From: Acidimangrovimonas sediminis
GTDB lineage: Bacteria; Pseudomonadota; Alphaproteobacteria; Rhodobacterales; Rhodobacteraceae
Length of the DNA stretch: 64,000 nucleotides
NCBI RefSeq assembly: GCF_002871005.1
Contig: NZ_PHSN01000007.1
Span: forward strand, 1-64,000
Direction of reading: 5' to 3'
Every line of letters starts with the position of its first letter. The stretch's first letter is position 1. Of the stretch, positions 18,605-28,062 are shown piece by piece. Both the position numbers and the translations under genes were made by a program. Under the pieces are notes generated by a model, which searched no databases, was not told the origin of the DNA, and worked only from the letters and a program-made list of their open reading frames with translations.

Positions 18605-19417
18605 ATGACCACAGAGCCCGAAGATAACCTCTCCGAGGACGAGCCGCGCAAGACCGATTTCGTCAGTGCGGTCGGCCGCGCGATGGCGATTCTCGAATGT
18701 TTCACCTCTCCCGAGGCGATCCGCCAGCGCGGCCGCCTGACCCTGACCGAAGCGGCGCGGCTGACCAACCTCAGCCGCGGCACCTCGCGCCGCCTGCTGC
18801 TGACGATGCACGAACTGCATTACGTCGACACAGACGGCAAGGTGTTCTGGCTGACGCCCAAGCTGATCAACCTGTCGCGGGGCTTCCTGCTGCCGCTTGG
18901 CGTGGGCGAGGGGTCCTACGCGATCCTGACCGCGCTGACCGAGAAGCTGGACGAAAGCGCCTCGGTCGGCATCCTCGACGGCGGCGACATCGTCTATATC
19001 GAGCGGGTGGAGGTCCGGCGGATCTATTCGTCGCGGATCGTCAATGGAACGCGGCTTCCGGCATCTTGCTCGTCGATCGGGCGGGTTCTGCTCGCGGGGC
19101 TGCCGGATGCGGAGCTGGAGGGCTGGCTGCGCGGCAACCCGCTGCAGCAGCTGACCGCGAAGACGAAGACCGATCGCGCCGAGTTCCTGGCCGAGATCGA
19201 GCGAGTCCGCCAGCAGGGTTATGCCGTGATCGACGAGGAGCTGGAGATCGGCATCCGGTCGATCGCCGTGCCGATCCGAAGCCCGAACGGACGCGTCATG
19301 GCCGCGCTCAACGCCTCGACCATATCGGCGCGGCGGACGGTCGAGGACATGGAGCGGCATTTCCTGCCCGAACTCCTCGCCGCCGCGACGGAGCTGTCGC
19401 GCAAGATGGGCTGGTAG
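18605..19417 (+). CDS. IclR-family regulator, PcaR/PobR-like
   Basis: This encodes 270 residues. An N-terminal winged helix (LTLTEAARLTNLSRGTSRRLLLTMHELHYV, about residues 40-70) is followed by the IclR effector domain with ESASVGILDGGDIVYIERVEV, the conserved ASCSSIGRVLLA, and the C-terminal YAVIDEELEIGIRSIAVPIR. The element RGFLLPLGVGE and the cysteine in CSSIGRVLLA are as in the PcaR/PobR/CatR branch that senses aromatic intermediates. It is divergent from CoA-transferase genes and likely their regulator; the shared motif extends the regulon to the importer at 9688. Confidence 0.88.
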   Translation: MTTEPEDNLSEDEPRKTDFVSAVGRAMAILECFTSPEAIRQRGRLTLTEAARLTNLSRGTSRRLLLTMHELHYVDTDGKVFWLTPKLINLSRGFLLPLGVGEGSYAILTALTEKLDESASVGILDGGDIVYIERVEVRRIYSSRIVNGTRLPASCSSIGRVLLAGLPDAELEGWLRGNPLQQLTAKTKTDRAEFLAEIERVRQQGYAVIDEELEIGIRSIAVPIRSPNGRVMAALNASTISARRTVEDMERHFLPELLAAATELSRKMGW

Positions 19418-19491
19418 CGTCGACCACGCCCCCGCAGGACGTGGCCGATCTTCTGATGCGGATGTGCCGCGAAGTCGGCCAGGCCCGGGCC

Positions 19492-20766
19492 TCAGCCCAG
19501 CGAGACCAGCGCGTGACGCTTCTTGCCGGCAGTCAGCTTCAGGCCGGCGGCAATCTCGTCGCGCGACATCAGCCGGGCCTCGGTCACCACCTCGTCGTTG
19601 ATCCGGGCGCCGCCCTCCGCAAACAGGCGCTTGGCCTCCTTGCCCGAGCCGGCAAGACCCGCCTGCACGAAGAGCGCGGTGTTGGCGATGCCCTCGCCGA
19701 CCTGATCTGCGGTCAGGACAAGGGTGGGAAGATCCTCGCCCACGCCGCCCTTCTCGAACACCTCGCGCGCCGTGGCCTCGGCCGCCGCCGCAGCCTCGGC
19801 CCCGTGCAGCAGGGTCGTGACCTCGTTCGCCAGCCGGATCTTGCCCTCGTTGATCTCGGACCCCTGAAGCGCGCCCAGACGGTCGCATTCCTCGATCGGC
19901 AGCTCGGTATAGAGCTTGAGGAACCGCCCCACGTCGGCATCGGTGGTGTTGCGCCAGAATTGCCAGAACTCGTAAGGCGAGAGCATGTCGCCGTTCAGCC
20001 AGACCGCACCGCCCTGGCTCTTGCCCATCTTGCGCCCGTCCGAGGTGGTCAGAAGCGGCGTGGTCAGGCCGTAGATTTCGTGATCCAGCACCCGGCGGGT
20101 CAGGTCGATCCCGTTGACGATGTTGCCCCACTGGTCGGACCCGCCCATCTGCAGAAGGCAGCCGTAGCGGCGGTTCAGCTCCAGGAAGTCGTAGGCCTGG
20201 AGGATCATGTAGTTGAACTCAAGGAACGACAGGCTCTGTTCCCGGTCGAGGCGCGACTTCACGCTTTCGAAGCTGAGCATCCGGTTGACCGAGAAGTGCC
20301 GCCCGATGTCGCGCAGGAACTCGAGGTAGTTCAGGCTGTCCAGCCATTCGGCATTGTTGCGCATCAGCGCGCCGTTGCCGGCCTCGGCCTCGTCCGCCGC
20401 GTAATCGAGGTAGCGGGCGAAGACCTTGCCCATGCCGTCGATGTTCGCGTCGATCTGCTCGGGGCCCAGCAGGGGCCGTTCTTCCGATCGGAAGGAGGGG
20501 TCGCCCACTTTGGTCGTGCCGCCACCCATCAGGGTGATCGGCTTGTGCCCGGTCTTCTGGAACCAGCGCAGCAGCATGATGTTCAGAAGGTGCCCGACGT
20601 GCAGCGAGGCCGCGGTGGCGTCATAGCCGATATAGCAGGTGACCATCCCGTTCGAGAGTTTCTCGTCCAGCGCCTGCAGGTCGGTGCAGTCGGCCAGGAA
20701 CCCGCGCTCGATGATGATGCGCAGGAAGTCGGATTTCGGATGGTAGGTCATCTCGCTTTGGTCCAT
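19492..20766 (-). CDS. tyrS: tyrosyl-tRNA synthetase
   Basis: This encodes 424 residues. It is a class I synthetase: HVGH (HIGH motif) in [12 protein letters not shown] near 56-67, KMGKS (KMSKS motif) in [19 protein letters not shown] binding the tyrosine, and a C-terminal S4 RNA-binding domain ([18 protein letters not shown]). It charges tRNA-Tyr in the cytoplasm. It is divergent from anmK with a 116-bp shared promoter region, an arrangement common in Rhodobacterales. Confidence 0.97.
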   Translation of the reverse strand: MDQSEMTYHPKSDFLRIIIERGFLADCTDLQALDEKLSNGMVTCYIGYDATAASLHVGHLLNIMLLRWFQKTGHKPITLMGGGTTKVGDPSFRSEERPLLGPEQIDANIDGMGKVFARYLDYAADEAEAGNGALMRNNAEWLDSLNYLEFLRDIGRHFSVNRMLSFESVKSRLDREQSLSFLEFNYMILQAYDFLELNRRYGCLLQMGGSDQWGNIVNGIDLTRRVLDHEIYGLTTPLLTTSDGRKMGKSQGGAVWLNGDMLSPYEFWQFWRNTTDADVGRFLKLYTELPIEECDRLGALQGSEINEGKIRLANEVTTLLHGAEAAAAAEATAREVFEKGGVGEDLPTLVLTADQVGEGIANTALFVQAGLAGSGKEAKRLFAEGGARINDEVVTEARLMSRDEIAAGLKLTAGKKRHALVSLG

Positions 20767-20882
20767 GCTTCGGGCGGCGTTGCCCGGGCCTCGTCTCAGG
20801 CGCTCTCTATAGAGGCGCTGCGGCCCGAGGAAAAGGGATCCGAGCAGGCGGGTGGCGCAGGTGGGGCAATCGGGGCAGTCAA

Positions 20883-22034
20883 ATGGCGGAAACGAGGTCG
20901 GGGCTGCGATCGGGACTGCGGTCGGGACGTGGGGCCGATATCGGGCCGATCTGGGCGCTTGGGGCGATGTCGGGGACCTCTCTCGACGGGGTGGACGCGG
21001 CGCTTCTGCACACCGATGGCGAGCGGGTCATGGCGTTCGGCGACACCCATTACCGCGCCTATGCCCCGGAGGAACGCGAGGTCTTGCGTGCGGCGCTGGG
21101 GTGCTGGCCGGGGGATCCGGGCGTGACCGAGGCGGCCGAGGTGGTCGAGATGGCCCATGCCGAATGCCTGGCGCATCTGACCGATCAGGCGGAGATCGTG
21201 GGCTTTCACGGCCAGACCCTTGCGCATGACCCGCGCGGGCGCGGCACGCATCAGGCGGGCGACGGCGACGTGCTGGCCGCGGTGCTGGGCCTGCCGGTGG
21301 TGTGGGATTTCCGGTCGTCGGATGTGGAGTTGGGCGGGCAGGGCGCGCCGCTGGCACCGTTCTACCATTTCGCCCTGGCGCGGTGGATGGAGCTGGACGC
21401 GCCGGTCGCCTTCCTGAACCTTGGCGGCGTGGGCAACGTGACCTGGGCCGATCCGCGCAAGACCCGGCCCGAGGAGGCGGGGGCGCTCTTGGCCTTCGAC
21501 ACCGGGCCGGCGAACGCGCCGGTCGACGACCTGATGCAGGCGCGCCGCGGCACGCCACGGGACGAGGGCGGGGCGCTGGCCGCCGAGGGTGTGCCGGACG
21601 AGGCGGTGCTGGCGGCCTTCCTCGATCATCCGTATTTCTACCGGATGCCGCCCAAGTCATTGGATCGCAACGATTTCGCCCAGCTTGCGACGATGGTGGC
21701 CGATCTGGACGATGCCGACGCGGCGGCCACGCTGACGGCGGCCTGCGCGGCCTCGGTCGCGCGCGGGGCCGAACATTTCCCCGCACCGCCCGAGGTGATG
21801 CTGGTTTCGGGGGGCGGGCGGCACAACGCGACGCTGATGGCGATGCTGTCGGAACGGATGTCCTGCCCGGTCGTGGCGATCGAGGAGACCGGCCTCGACG
21901 GCGACATGATCGAGGCGCAGGCCTTCGCGCATCTGGCCGTCCGGGTGCTGCGTGGCTTGCCCACCTCCTGCGCCACGACAACCGGGGTCGCGGCGGCGGT
22001 CGGCGGCGGACGGATCAGCCGACCGGAGGAGTAG
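20883..22034 (+). CDS. anmK: anhydro-N-acetylmuramic acid kinase
   Basis: This encodes 383 residues. It has the ASKHA-fold features of Anm[23 protein letters not shown] near the N-terminus (phosphate 1), [35 protein letters not shown] and [12 protein letters not shown]. It phosphorylates and hydrolyses 1,6-anhydroMurNAc released by lytic transglycosylases, giving MurNAc-6-phosphate for peptidoglycan recycling. There is an N-terminal extension of about 20 residues rich in Arg/Gly ([13 protein letters not shown]) before the fold, so the true start may be further in. Confidence 0.95.
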   Translation: MAETRSGLRSGLRSGRGADIGPIWALGAMSGTSLDGVDAALLHTDGERVMAFGDTHYRAYAPEEREVLRAALGCWPGDPGVTEAAEVVEMAHAECLAHLTDQAEIVGFHGQTLAHDPRGRGTHQAGDGDVLAAVLGLPVVWDFRSSDVELGGQGAPLAPFYHFALARWMELDAPVAFLNLGGVGNVTWADPRKTRPEEAGALLAFDTGPANAPVDDLMQARRGTPRDEGGALAAEGVPDEAVLAAFLDHPYFYRMPPKSLDRNDFAQLATMVADLDDADAAATLTAACAASVARGAEHFPAPPEVMLVSGGGRHNATLMAMLSERMSCPVVAIEETGLDGDMIEAQAFAHLAVRVLRGLPTSCATTTGVAAAVGGGRISRPEE

Positions 22035-22074
22035 GGCGGCACCCTGACCGCCCGTTGGTCCGGGCGACTAGCCC

Positions 22075-22207
22075 GGGCCGCGCCCGACCCTCCCCCGGGA
22101 GGGCGCATTGCGCCGTCGCTGCGCGCTCAATCGTGGGAGGCGTGTGAGACGATAAAGTGCCGACCACGACCGGAGTAAAAGCGCCCACCCAGGGTCGGGC
22201 GCCGCCC
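22075..22207. repeat. intergenic inverted repeat (REP-like)
   Basis: GGGCCGCGCCCGACCCT at 22075-22091 pairs with the complement of 22191-22207 at 16 of 17 positions, flanking about 100 bp. Inside is a second short palindrome, CCCTCCC to GGGAGGG at 22088-22103. It fills the gap between the convergent anmK and amidohydrolase genes. This may be a REP/BIME-type unit or an mRNA 3' structure. Confidence 0.4.
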
Positions 22208-22246
22208 ATTGCGCTCCGGGCCGGCACTGGCCCTGCTCCTCCCCGC

Positions 22247-23347
22247 CTACAGGAAGAAATCCTCCATCTCGGCGATCTGCGCGCTCAGCCAGTTGTCGAA
22301 GCGCGGCCCGGGCTGACGCGCCTCCAGCGTCGCGGCCAGCGGGTCGGGGGCGCGTACTGTGCTGCCCGACAGTTCCTCCAGCACGGCATGGCCGCAGAAG
22401 GGCACGTACATCTGCGAATAGCCGCCCTCGTGCACCATCGTCAGCCTTCCCTCGCAAAGCTCCGCCGCGGTTTCGACCATCATCCGGGTCATCAGGCGGA
22501 AGGTCTCAGCCGTGGCCATCATGCGGCCGAGGGGATCGACCGCCGCGGCGTCGAAGCCGCAGGCCACGATGATCGCGTCGGGCTGATACAGCTCCAGCGC
22601 GGGTACCACGATCCGCTCCATCACCTCGAGATAGCCGCGGTGCCCGGTGCCGGGCGGCAGCGGGATGTTGATGTTCGCGCCATGGCCCGCGTCCGCCCCG
22701 CGGTCTTCGGCATCGCCGGTGTCCAGTGGATAGTTCCGTTCCTGGTGGAGCGAGATCGTCAGCACCTCGGGCCGGTCGTAGAAGATCGCCTCGGTCCCGT
22801 TGCCGTGGTGCACGTCCCAGTCGACCACGGCGATCCGCTGGGTCAGCCCGTCGGCCAGCGCCGCCTCGATCGCGATGGCGATGTTGGCCAGCAGGCAGAA
22901 GCCGTTCGGATGCTCGGGCAGGCAATGGTGCCCCGGCGGGCGCGACAGGGCATAGGCATTGACCGCGCGGCCCCCCAGAACGTCGTAAAGCGCGCCGCGC
23001 GCCAGCCCCGCCGATAGCGCCGCGATCTCGTACCCGCCCTTGCCGAAGGGGGTGGCGTGACCGATCGTGCCGCCGCCCGCGTCCGACATCTGCTTGAACT
23101 GCCGCAGGAAGGCGCCGGGATGCACCCGCGTCAGCTCCTCGATACCGACGGGCCGGGCCGTCCGCGGGGCGAGGTCCCGTATCAGCCCGGTCACGTCGAG
23201 CAGGTTCTTCAGCCGCCGCTTGGTCTCGGGGTTCTCGGGCAGACCGTCCGGCATCGGCTGCACCAGCCCCCCGGCCGGCACGGTCAGCGCGAAACTGCCC
23301 CCCGCATGCCAGAAACAGCGCTCGTCCCAGTAGAAGGCAGTCGCCAT
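22247..23347 (-). CDS. class II histone-deacetylase-like amidohydrolase
   Basis: This encodes 366 residues. The HDAC-fold catalytic motifs are intact: RPPGHHCLPEHPNGFC (paired His), VVDWDVHHGNGTE (Asp and His zinc ligands), VACGFDAAAVDPLG (third ligand Asp) and HEGGYS (transition-state Tyr). Bacterial members are acetylpolyamine amidohydrolases and related deacylases in the cytoplasm. It stands alone, divergent from the DUF167 gene. It is clearly a different subclass from the class I-like protein at 55941. Confidence 0.88.
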   Translation of the reverse strand: MATAFYWDERCFWHAGGSFALTVPAGGLVQPMPDGLPENPETKRRLKNLLDVTGLIRDLAPRTARPVGIEELTRVHPGAFLRQFKQMSDAGGGTIGHATPFGKGGYEIAALSAGLARGALYDVLGGRAVNAYALSRPPGHHCLPEHPNGFCLLANIAIAIEAALADGLTQRIAVVDWDVHHGNGTEAIFYDRPEVLTISLHQERNYPLDTGDAEDRGADAGHGANINIPLPPGTGHRGYLEVMERIVVPALELYQPDAIIVACGFDAAAVDPLGRMMATAETFRLMTRMMVETAAELCEGRLTMVHEGGYSQMYVPFCGHAVLEELSGSTVRAPDPLAATLEARQPGPRFDNWLSAQIAEMEDFFL

Positions 23348-23400
23348 GTTCTTTCCCTTCGTCCCCCTTTTGTGCGAAGCCTACGAAGGGGTTACACCCG

Positions 23401-23700
23401 ATGCCAGCGGAAATCCGCCCGCCCGGCCCGATCGAGGAGAAGATGCGCCCGCCCGACCTCAGTCACCTCGCCCGTCCGGGGGCCGAAATCGCGGTACGGG
23501 TAACGCCGCGCGCCGCGCGCAACGCCGTGACGCCGGCCGAGGACGGCGTGCTGCGCATCGCCGTCACCGCGGTGCCAGAGGGCGGCAAGGCCAATGCCGA
23601 GGTGGTGAAGCTGCTGGCCAAGGCGCTGGGGGTGGCGAAGACGCGGCTTACCCTCCTGCGCGGCGCGAGCGGGCGTGACAAGCTGTTCCGGCTGGACTGA
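23401..23700 (+). CDS. DUF167 (YggU-like) protein
   Basis: This encodes 99 residues. The core IAVRVTPRAARNAVTPAEDG...LRIAVTAVPEGGKANAEVVKLLAKALGV...LLRGASGRDKLFRL is the DUF167 fold with its conserved GKAN and G-x-x-x-R-x-K motifs. The first about 20 residues precede the domain, so an internal ATG at 23443 (MRPPDLS) is a possible alternative start. It is a small conserved protein of unknown biochemical role. Confidence 0.88.
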   Translation: MPAEIRPPGPIEEKMRPPDLSHLARPGAEIAVRVTPRAARNAVTPAEDGVLRIAVTAVPEGGKANAEVVKLLAKALGVAKTRLTLLRGASGRDKLFRLD

Positions 23701-23863
23701 AGGCCGGGGCGCCTGCTGCCGCCGCCTTTGGCACCTGTCGCATCCTTGGGAATTCGGGCCATCAAGAAGGTGGACGCCGGGCAGGGGCCGTTCATGGGCT
23801 CCCCTCTCGTCGAAACCCTCCGGGCACGACGTGGGCCAAGGCCACAGGGTCACGAGGGCAAGG

Positions 23864-24094
23864 TCAGCCCTTTCGGCGGTAGATGCCCTCGGGCAGGTTC
23901 AGCGCGGCGGCAAGGTCGGTCACCTGCGCCATCGAGAGGGTGATCGTCACCGTCTCGTCCCGCTGGGCGTCGTATTGGGTGAGCGTCACGCAATCGTCGA
24001 AGGCGTTGAGGACGACGTCCTCCTGCAAATGCGTCCCGCCCTCGTCGACGAGGGTGACAACGGTCGCGTCGAAGTCGTGCTCGATGGTGAACAT
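23864..24094 (-). CDS. conserved hypothetical protein
   Basis: This encodes 76 residues beginning MFTIEHDFDATVVTLVDEGG, acidic, predicted mostly beta strands followed by a helix (MAQVTDLAAALNLPEG). The start at 24094 is preferred since the longer upstream open frame has the composition of non-coding GC-rich sequence. No family with known function is recognised. It lies alone between the DUF167 gene and the DUF6455 pair. Confidence 0.6.
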   Translation of the reverse strand: MFTIEHDFDATVVTLVDEGGTHLQEDVVLNAFDDCVTLTQYDAQRDETVTITLSMAQVTDLAAALNLPEGIYRRKG

Positions 24095-24280
24095 GGGCTC
24101 AGGATACAAGAGCCGGCGGCACCCGCAAGCGCCATCGTGCGGCGGCTTCGCGCCGACCGGAGCGGGCGAGGGCAGGACGGCGCGGATCACTTGATCTGGG
24201 TCATGGCGGCGCAACGGCCGCCTTGGCAGTTTTCGCCAAGGGCCGCGACCGGCGGCGGGACCTGCAAGGAGGACGGCGCG

Positions 24281-24541
24281 ATGATTTCCTGGAACAAGAT
24301 CGACCATCACATGACGCTGCTGCACCGGATGAGCGGCGCGACCGGGGCTGACCTTGGCCAGGCGCTGGAACGCGGCGCGGTCGCGCCCGAGGGGCTGCGC
24401 GCGGCGGTGCTGCGCTGCGCCAACTGCGACCACCCCGATGCCTGTGCCGAGTGGCTCGACACCCAGCCTGAAAAAGGCCACGCGGCGGCGCCGGGATATT
24501 GCCGCAACAAGGCGCTGCTCGGGCGTCTTGCCGAGGGTTGA
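24281..24541 (+). CDS. DUF6455 family protein
   Basis: This encodes 86 residues with a strong AAGGAGG site 8 bp before the ATG. The pattern is HMTLLHRMSGATGADLGQAL, then LRCANCDHPDACAEWL, and GYCRNKALLGRL: four cysteines (C-x2-C-x4-C and a later C) in a small helical protein. This is the DUF6455 layout seen in Rhodobacterales; the cysteines could bind a metal. It is paired with a second copy 4 bp downstream. Function unknown. Confidence 0.75.
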   Translation: MISWNKIDHHMTLLHRMSGATGADLGQALERGAVAPEGLRAAVLRCANCDHPDACAEWLDTQPEKGHAAAPGYCRNKALLGRLAEG

Positions 24542-24545
24542 GGCG

Positions 24546-24863
24546 ATGGCCGGATCGAAATCGCCCAGACCCAGATCGCCCGCTCGGGAATCGCCCGGAT
24601 TGGGAACGCCCGGATTGGGATCACCCGTGGAGCGCGGGTACTGGATGACGCAGGGCATGGCGCGGGTCGCGGGTGTGAACCTGACGCAGGCGCTGCTTGA
24701 CGGCTGGCTCGACCGGGCGGAGCTTGAGACGATGGTGGGCCGGTGCGGGGCCTGCCGTCGCTGCGAGGCCTGCACGGCGTGGCTGGCGCGCGCCGTACCG
24801 ACCGTCGCGCCGCCGGAATTCTGCGGGAACCGCGGCGGGTTGGAACGCTTGCGCGGACAATAG
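24546..24863 (+). CDS. second DUF6455 family protein with repetitive N-terminus
   Basis: This encodes 105 residues if the ATG at 24546 is used. Residues 1-28 are a Ser/Pro/Gly low-complexity stretch (SPGLGTPGLGSP) generated by tandem CGGATTGGGA-type repeats. The domain itself starts at RGYWMTQGMARVAGVNLTQAL with cysteines in RCGACRRCEACTAWL and PEFCGN. A GTG at 24630 or ATG at 24654 could be the true start. It is a tandem paralogue of the preceding gene, though with low identity. Function unknown. Confidence 0.65.
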   Translation: MAGSKSPRPRSPARESPGLGTPGLGSPVERGYWMTQGMARVAGVNLTQALLDGWLDRAELETMVGRCGACRRCEACTAWLARAVPTVAPPEFCGNRGGLERLRGQ

Positions 24864-24953
24864 GATGCTCGCCGAGCCGATTTCCGAATAATCAGTAAAA
24901 CATTGAAAACATGTTGTTTTCTCCTGTTGCGTAACCTGTGTTGCGGGGGGTGA

Positions 24954-24978
24954 GACAGCGAGGCTGTCCCATCTTTTT
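24954..24978 (+). terminator. terminator after the DUF6455 pair
   Basis: GACAGC-GAG-GCTGTC forms a 6-bp stem followed by CCATCTTTTT, a short stem with a T-run, 90 bp after the second DUF6455 stop. This is a plausible intrinsic terminator. Confidence 0.55.
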
Positions 24979-24988
24979 ACGTCAATCT

Positions 24989-25013
24989 CCGGTTCCGTCG
25001 GGAACGGAACCGG
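24989..25013. promoter_or_regulatory. 10-bp inverted repeat upstream of PRC-barrel gene
   Basis: CCGGTTCCGT (24989-24998) pairs perfectly with ACGGAACCGG (25004-25013) around a 5-nt spacer, about 95 bp before the PRC-barrel gene. It may be an operator or 5'-leader hairpin of that gene, or part of the preceding terminator region. Confidence 0.4.
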
Positions 25014-25107
25014 GGGCTCGGGCATTTTTGTGTCATGGCACGGGGCGGCAAGGGCCCACCTCCCCGGCGCCCCTCGGAAACCTCCAACACTAGGGAGAGA
25101 GAGACAC

Positions 25108-26274
25108 ATGAAACGCATTCTGATGACCACCGCGATCGTCGCCGCCATGGGCACCGGCATGACCTCGACCGCCTGGGCGGAAGGCGCTGCAAGCGACCAG
25201 TCGTCGGGCCAGTCCTCGGCGACCACGCAGATGTCGGCGGATGCCGGCGCCTCCTCGGGCACGGTCTTTGCCAGCGACGTGTCGCAGCAGTCGGTGAAGA
25301 ACGATGTCATGGCCAGCGCACTGATCGGCAAGGACATCTACATTCCCAAGTCGAAATCGACGTCGGATAACGGCGGCTCGGGCGATTCGGCCTCGAACTC
25401 GACGCAGATGTCGAACGGGGGCTCCTCCGATACCGCGTCGAACCCGAAGGCCAATCTCGACGACGTGGGCCAGGTCGGCGACGTGATCCTGACCAAGGAA
25501 GGCAAGGTCGACGCGGTTCTGGTCGACGTGGGCGGCTTCCTCGGGATCGGTTCGCACACCGTGGCGCTTAGCTGGGATGCCCTGCAGTGGAAGATGCCGG
25601 CGAACGCCAAGTCGACCTCGGACAGCTACCTCGTGGTGAACGCCTCGCGCGATCAGCTGGAGAAAGCGCCCGCCTTCAAGAAGTCGTGGCTGCAACAGAC
25701 CGCCGACAACACCAAGGACATGGCGAATTCCGCCGCGAACAAGACCGCGAACGCGGCTGACAACGCGGCCGATGCCACCTCGAACATGGCCAGCAACGCC
25801 GCGGATGCGACGTCCAACATGGCCAACAGCGCGGCGCAGAAGACGGCGGATGCCGCCAACAGCGCCAAGCAGGGCATGAACTCGATGGCCGACAAGGCCG
25901 GGGACAAGATGGCCGGCAACGACAGCGCGTCGGATGCCAAGGGCAGCCCGATGGCCAAGGCCAAGGCCGACGGCTACACCACTGCGGATACCGGGTCGAT
26001 CTCGACCAAGAAGCTGCAGGGCGCTTCGGTCTACGATTCCAAGGGCGACAACATCGGCGAGGTGTCGAAGCTCGTGATGGATCCGTCGAGCAACAAGGTG
26101 AACGGCGCGGTGGTCGACGTGGGCGGCTTCCTCGGGATCGGCGAGAAGCCGGTCAAGCTGAGCATGGACCAGCTGCACGTCATGACCAAGCAGGACAGCG
26201 ACGACGTGCGCGTCTACGTCAGCCAGACCGAGGCGCAGCTGAAGAAGATGCCGACCTACAAGGAAAAGAGCTGA
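25108..26274 (+). CDS. secreted double PRC-barrel protein
   Basis: This encodes 388 residues from the ATG at 25108, with a signal peptide MKRILMTTAIVAAMGTGMTSTAWA. Two PRC-barrel domains are readable: DDVGQVGDVILTKEGKVDAV through VDVGGFLGIGSHTVAL (about 135-185), and DSKGDNIGEVSKLVMD through VDVGGFLGIGEKPVKL (about 305-350). Between them lies a long Asn/Ala/Asp-rich helix-prone linker with repeated TSNMA/NAAD units (about 200-275). It is probably a periplasmic stress or surface protein. It has its own terminator, so it is monocistronic. Confidence 0.8.
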   Translation: MKRILMTTAIVAAMGTGMTSTAWAEGAASDQSSGQSSATTQMSADAGASSGTVFASDVSQQSVKNDVMASALIGKDIYIPKSKSTSDNGGSGDSASNSTQMSNGGSSDTASNPKANLDDVGQVGDVILTKEGKVDAVLVDVGGFLGIGSHTVALSWDALQWKMPANAKSTSDSYLVVNASRDQLEKAPAFKKSWLQQTADNTKDMANSAANKTANAADNAADATSNMASNAADATSNMANSAAQKTADAANSAKQGMNSMADKAGDKMAGNDSASDAKGSPMAKAKADGYTTADTGSISTKKLQGASVYDSKGDNIGEVSKLVMDPSSNKVNGAVVDVGGFLGIGEKPVKLSMDQLHVMTKQDSDDVRVYVSQTEAQLKKMPTYKEKS

Positions 26275-26301
26275 TCGCTTCCCGATCGCTCCAACGACGT
26301 C

Positions 26302-26324
26302 AGGGCCCGCCGCGTGCGGGCCCT
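26302..26324 (+). terminator. terminator of PRC-barrel gene
   Basis: AGGGCCCGC (26302-26310) pairs with GCGGGCCCT (26316-26324) around a 5-nt loop, followed by TTCGCTTT. It lies 28 bp after the stop. Confidence 0.75.
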
Positions 26325-26407
26325 TTCGCTTTGGCGGTCACGCAGGGAACGTAGGCCGGGGAAGTCGGGACGGGAATGTCTGGCGTGGCCTCCGCCCGGC
26401 GGCGTGG

Positions 26408-27793
26408 CTAGTCGGAGAGCCGGCCCCAGAGGTCGTATTCGCCGGCCTCGTCGACCTCGACCGTGACGATCTGGCCCGGGGTCAGGCCCTCGAACCCCTC
26501 GTCGATGAAGAGGTTGCCGTCGATTTCGGGCGCGTCGGCCTTGGTGCGGCAGGTGGCGCCCTCGTCGTCGACCGCATCGACGATCACGTCCATACGCTGG
26601 CCCACCTTGGCTGCCAGCTTCGCCTCGGAAATCGCCTGGGCCTTTTCCATGAAGCGGTCCCACCGCTCCTGCTTCACCTCGGGGGCGACGTGGTCGGGCA
26701 GGGTGTTGGCGCGGGCGCCGGCGACGTTCTCGTACTGGAAGCAGCCGACGCGATCGAGCTGGGCCTCGTCCATCCAGTCCAGCAGCGTCTGGAATTCCGC
26801 CTCCGTCTCGCCGGGATACCCCACGATGAAGGTGGAGCGCAGGGTGATGTCGGGGCAGTCGCGACGCCAGGCGGCGATCTCGTCCAGCGTCTTTGCCGCC
26901 GCCGCCGGCCGCGCCATGCGTTTGAGCGTGTCCGGATGGGCATGCTGGAACGGGATGTCGAGATAGGGCAGCACGAGGCCCTCGGCCATCAGCGGGATCA
27001 GGTTCCGCACATGGGGGTAGGGATAGACATAGTGCAGCCTGACCCAGGCGCCGAGCGATCCGAGATCGCGGGCAAGATCGGTGATATGGGCGCGGTGGCC
27101 GCGCTCCTCGGCATGCTTCAGGTCAAGGCCGTAGGCTGAGGTGTCCTGGCTGATGACGAGGAGTTCCTTCACCCCGGCCTCGACCAGCCGCTCGGCCTCG
27201 CGCACCACGGCATGGGCCGGGCGCGACACCAGACGGCCGCGCATGTCGGGGATGATGCAGAACTTGCAGGCGTGATTGCAGCCCTCGGAAATCTTCAGGT
27301 AGCTGTAGTGCCGCGGTGTCAGGCTGACGCCCGAGGCGGGCAGCAGGTCGACGAACGGATCCGGCGCGGGCGGCACGGCGGCATGGACCGCGTCCAGCAC
27401 CTGTTCATATTGATGCGGGCCGGTGACGGCCAGAACCTTGGGATGCGTGCCGGTGATGTAATCGGGCTCGGCCCCCAGGCAGCCGGTAACGATCACCCGC
27501 CCGTTCTCGCGCAGGGCCTCGCCGATCGCGTCCAGGCTTTCCGCCTTGGCACTGTCGAGGAAACCGCAGGTGTTCACGATCACCGCCTCGGCCCCGGTAT
27601 AATCGGGGCTGATCGCGTAGCCCTCGGCCCGCAGGCGGGTCAGGATCCGCTCGCTGTCCACCAGCGCCTTGGGGCAGCCGAGGCTGACCATGCCGATGCG
27701 CGGCTGGCCGGGCCGGGCGGCCTCGGGCGTCAGGCTCGCGCGGGCGAGGTCGGGGCGCAGGTTCGGCGGGTTCTGTGACGGGGCGTGGGACAT
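26408..27793 (-). CDS. rimO: ribosomal protein S12 methylthiotransferase
   Basis: This encodes 461 residues. Three domains are readable: N-terminal UPF0004 with [15 protein letters not shown] and [10 protein letters not shown], the radical SAM core with the C-x3-C-x2-C motif in [18 protein letters not shown], and a C-terminal TRAM domain. The ISEGCNHxCxFCIIP variant and [13 protein letters not shown] are typical of RimO rather than MiaB. It methylthiolates Asp of ribosomal protein S12 using two Fe-S clusters and SAM. It has a N-terminal extension of about 30 residues. Confidence 0.95.
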   Translation of the reverse strand: MSHAPSQNPPNLRPDLARASLTPEAARPGQPRIGMVSLGCPKALVDSERILTRLRAEGYAISPDYTGAEAVIVNTCGFLDSAKAESLDAIGEALRENGRVIVTGCLGAEPDYITGTHPKVLAVTGPHQYEQVLDAVHAAVPPAPDPFVDLLPASGVSLTPRHYSYLKISEGCNHACKFCIIPDMRGRLVSRPAHAVVREAERLVEAGVKELLVISQDTSAYGLDLKHAEERGHRAHITDLARDLGSLGAWVRLHYVYPYPHVRNLIPLMAEGLVLPYLDIPFQHAHPDTLKRMARPAAAAKTLDEIAAWRRDCPDITLRSTFIVGYPGETEAEFQTLLDWMDEAQLDRVGCFQYENVAGARANTLPDHVAPEVKQERWDRFMEKAQAISEAKLAAKVGQRMDVIVDAVDDEGATCRTKADAPEIDGNLFIDEGFEGLTPGQIVTVEVDEAGEYDLWGRLSD

Positions 27794-28062
27794 GGCCGCG
27801 CATATAGCGCGGGCAGGGGCTGCGGGGAAGGGCCCTGTGGGGAAGACGGGGGGCAGGCCAGCGGGGAAAGTATGGTGGTGAATGGCCCGTGGCGACGGGT
27901 TTGCCGCGCGATGGGTACGAGGACCGCAAAAATATGTGGGAATGCACGAATTCGCATGTAATCTGATGACGGTTTCTGCGCGCCGAGGGAACAGGAGGGG
28001 GCGCGGGGCCGGTAACCAGCTGTCTGCGTCGGTCCGGCGCGGCGCGAGAGGGAGGCCATCCG

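Noticed and set aside
19415-19455. Weak hairpin CCACG/CGTGG between the IclR gene and tyrS
   Set aside because: Five-base stem with a long loop and no T-run; too weak to call as a terminator.
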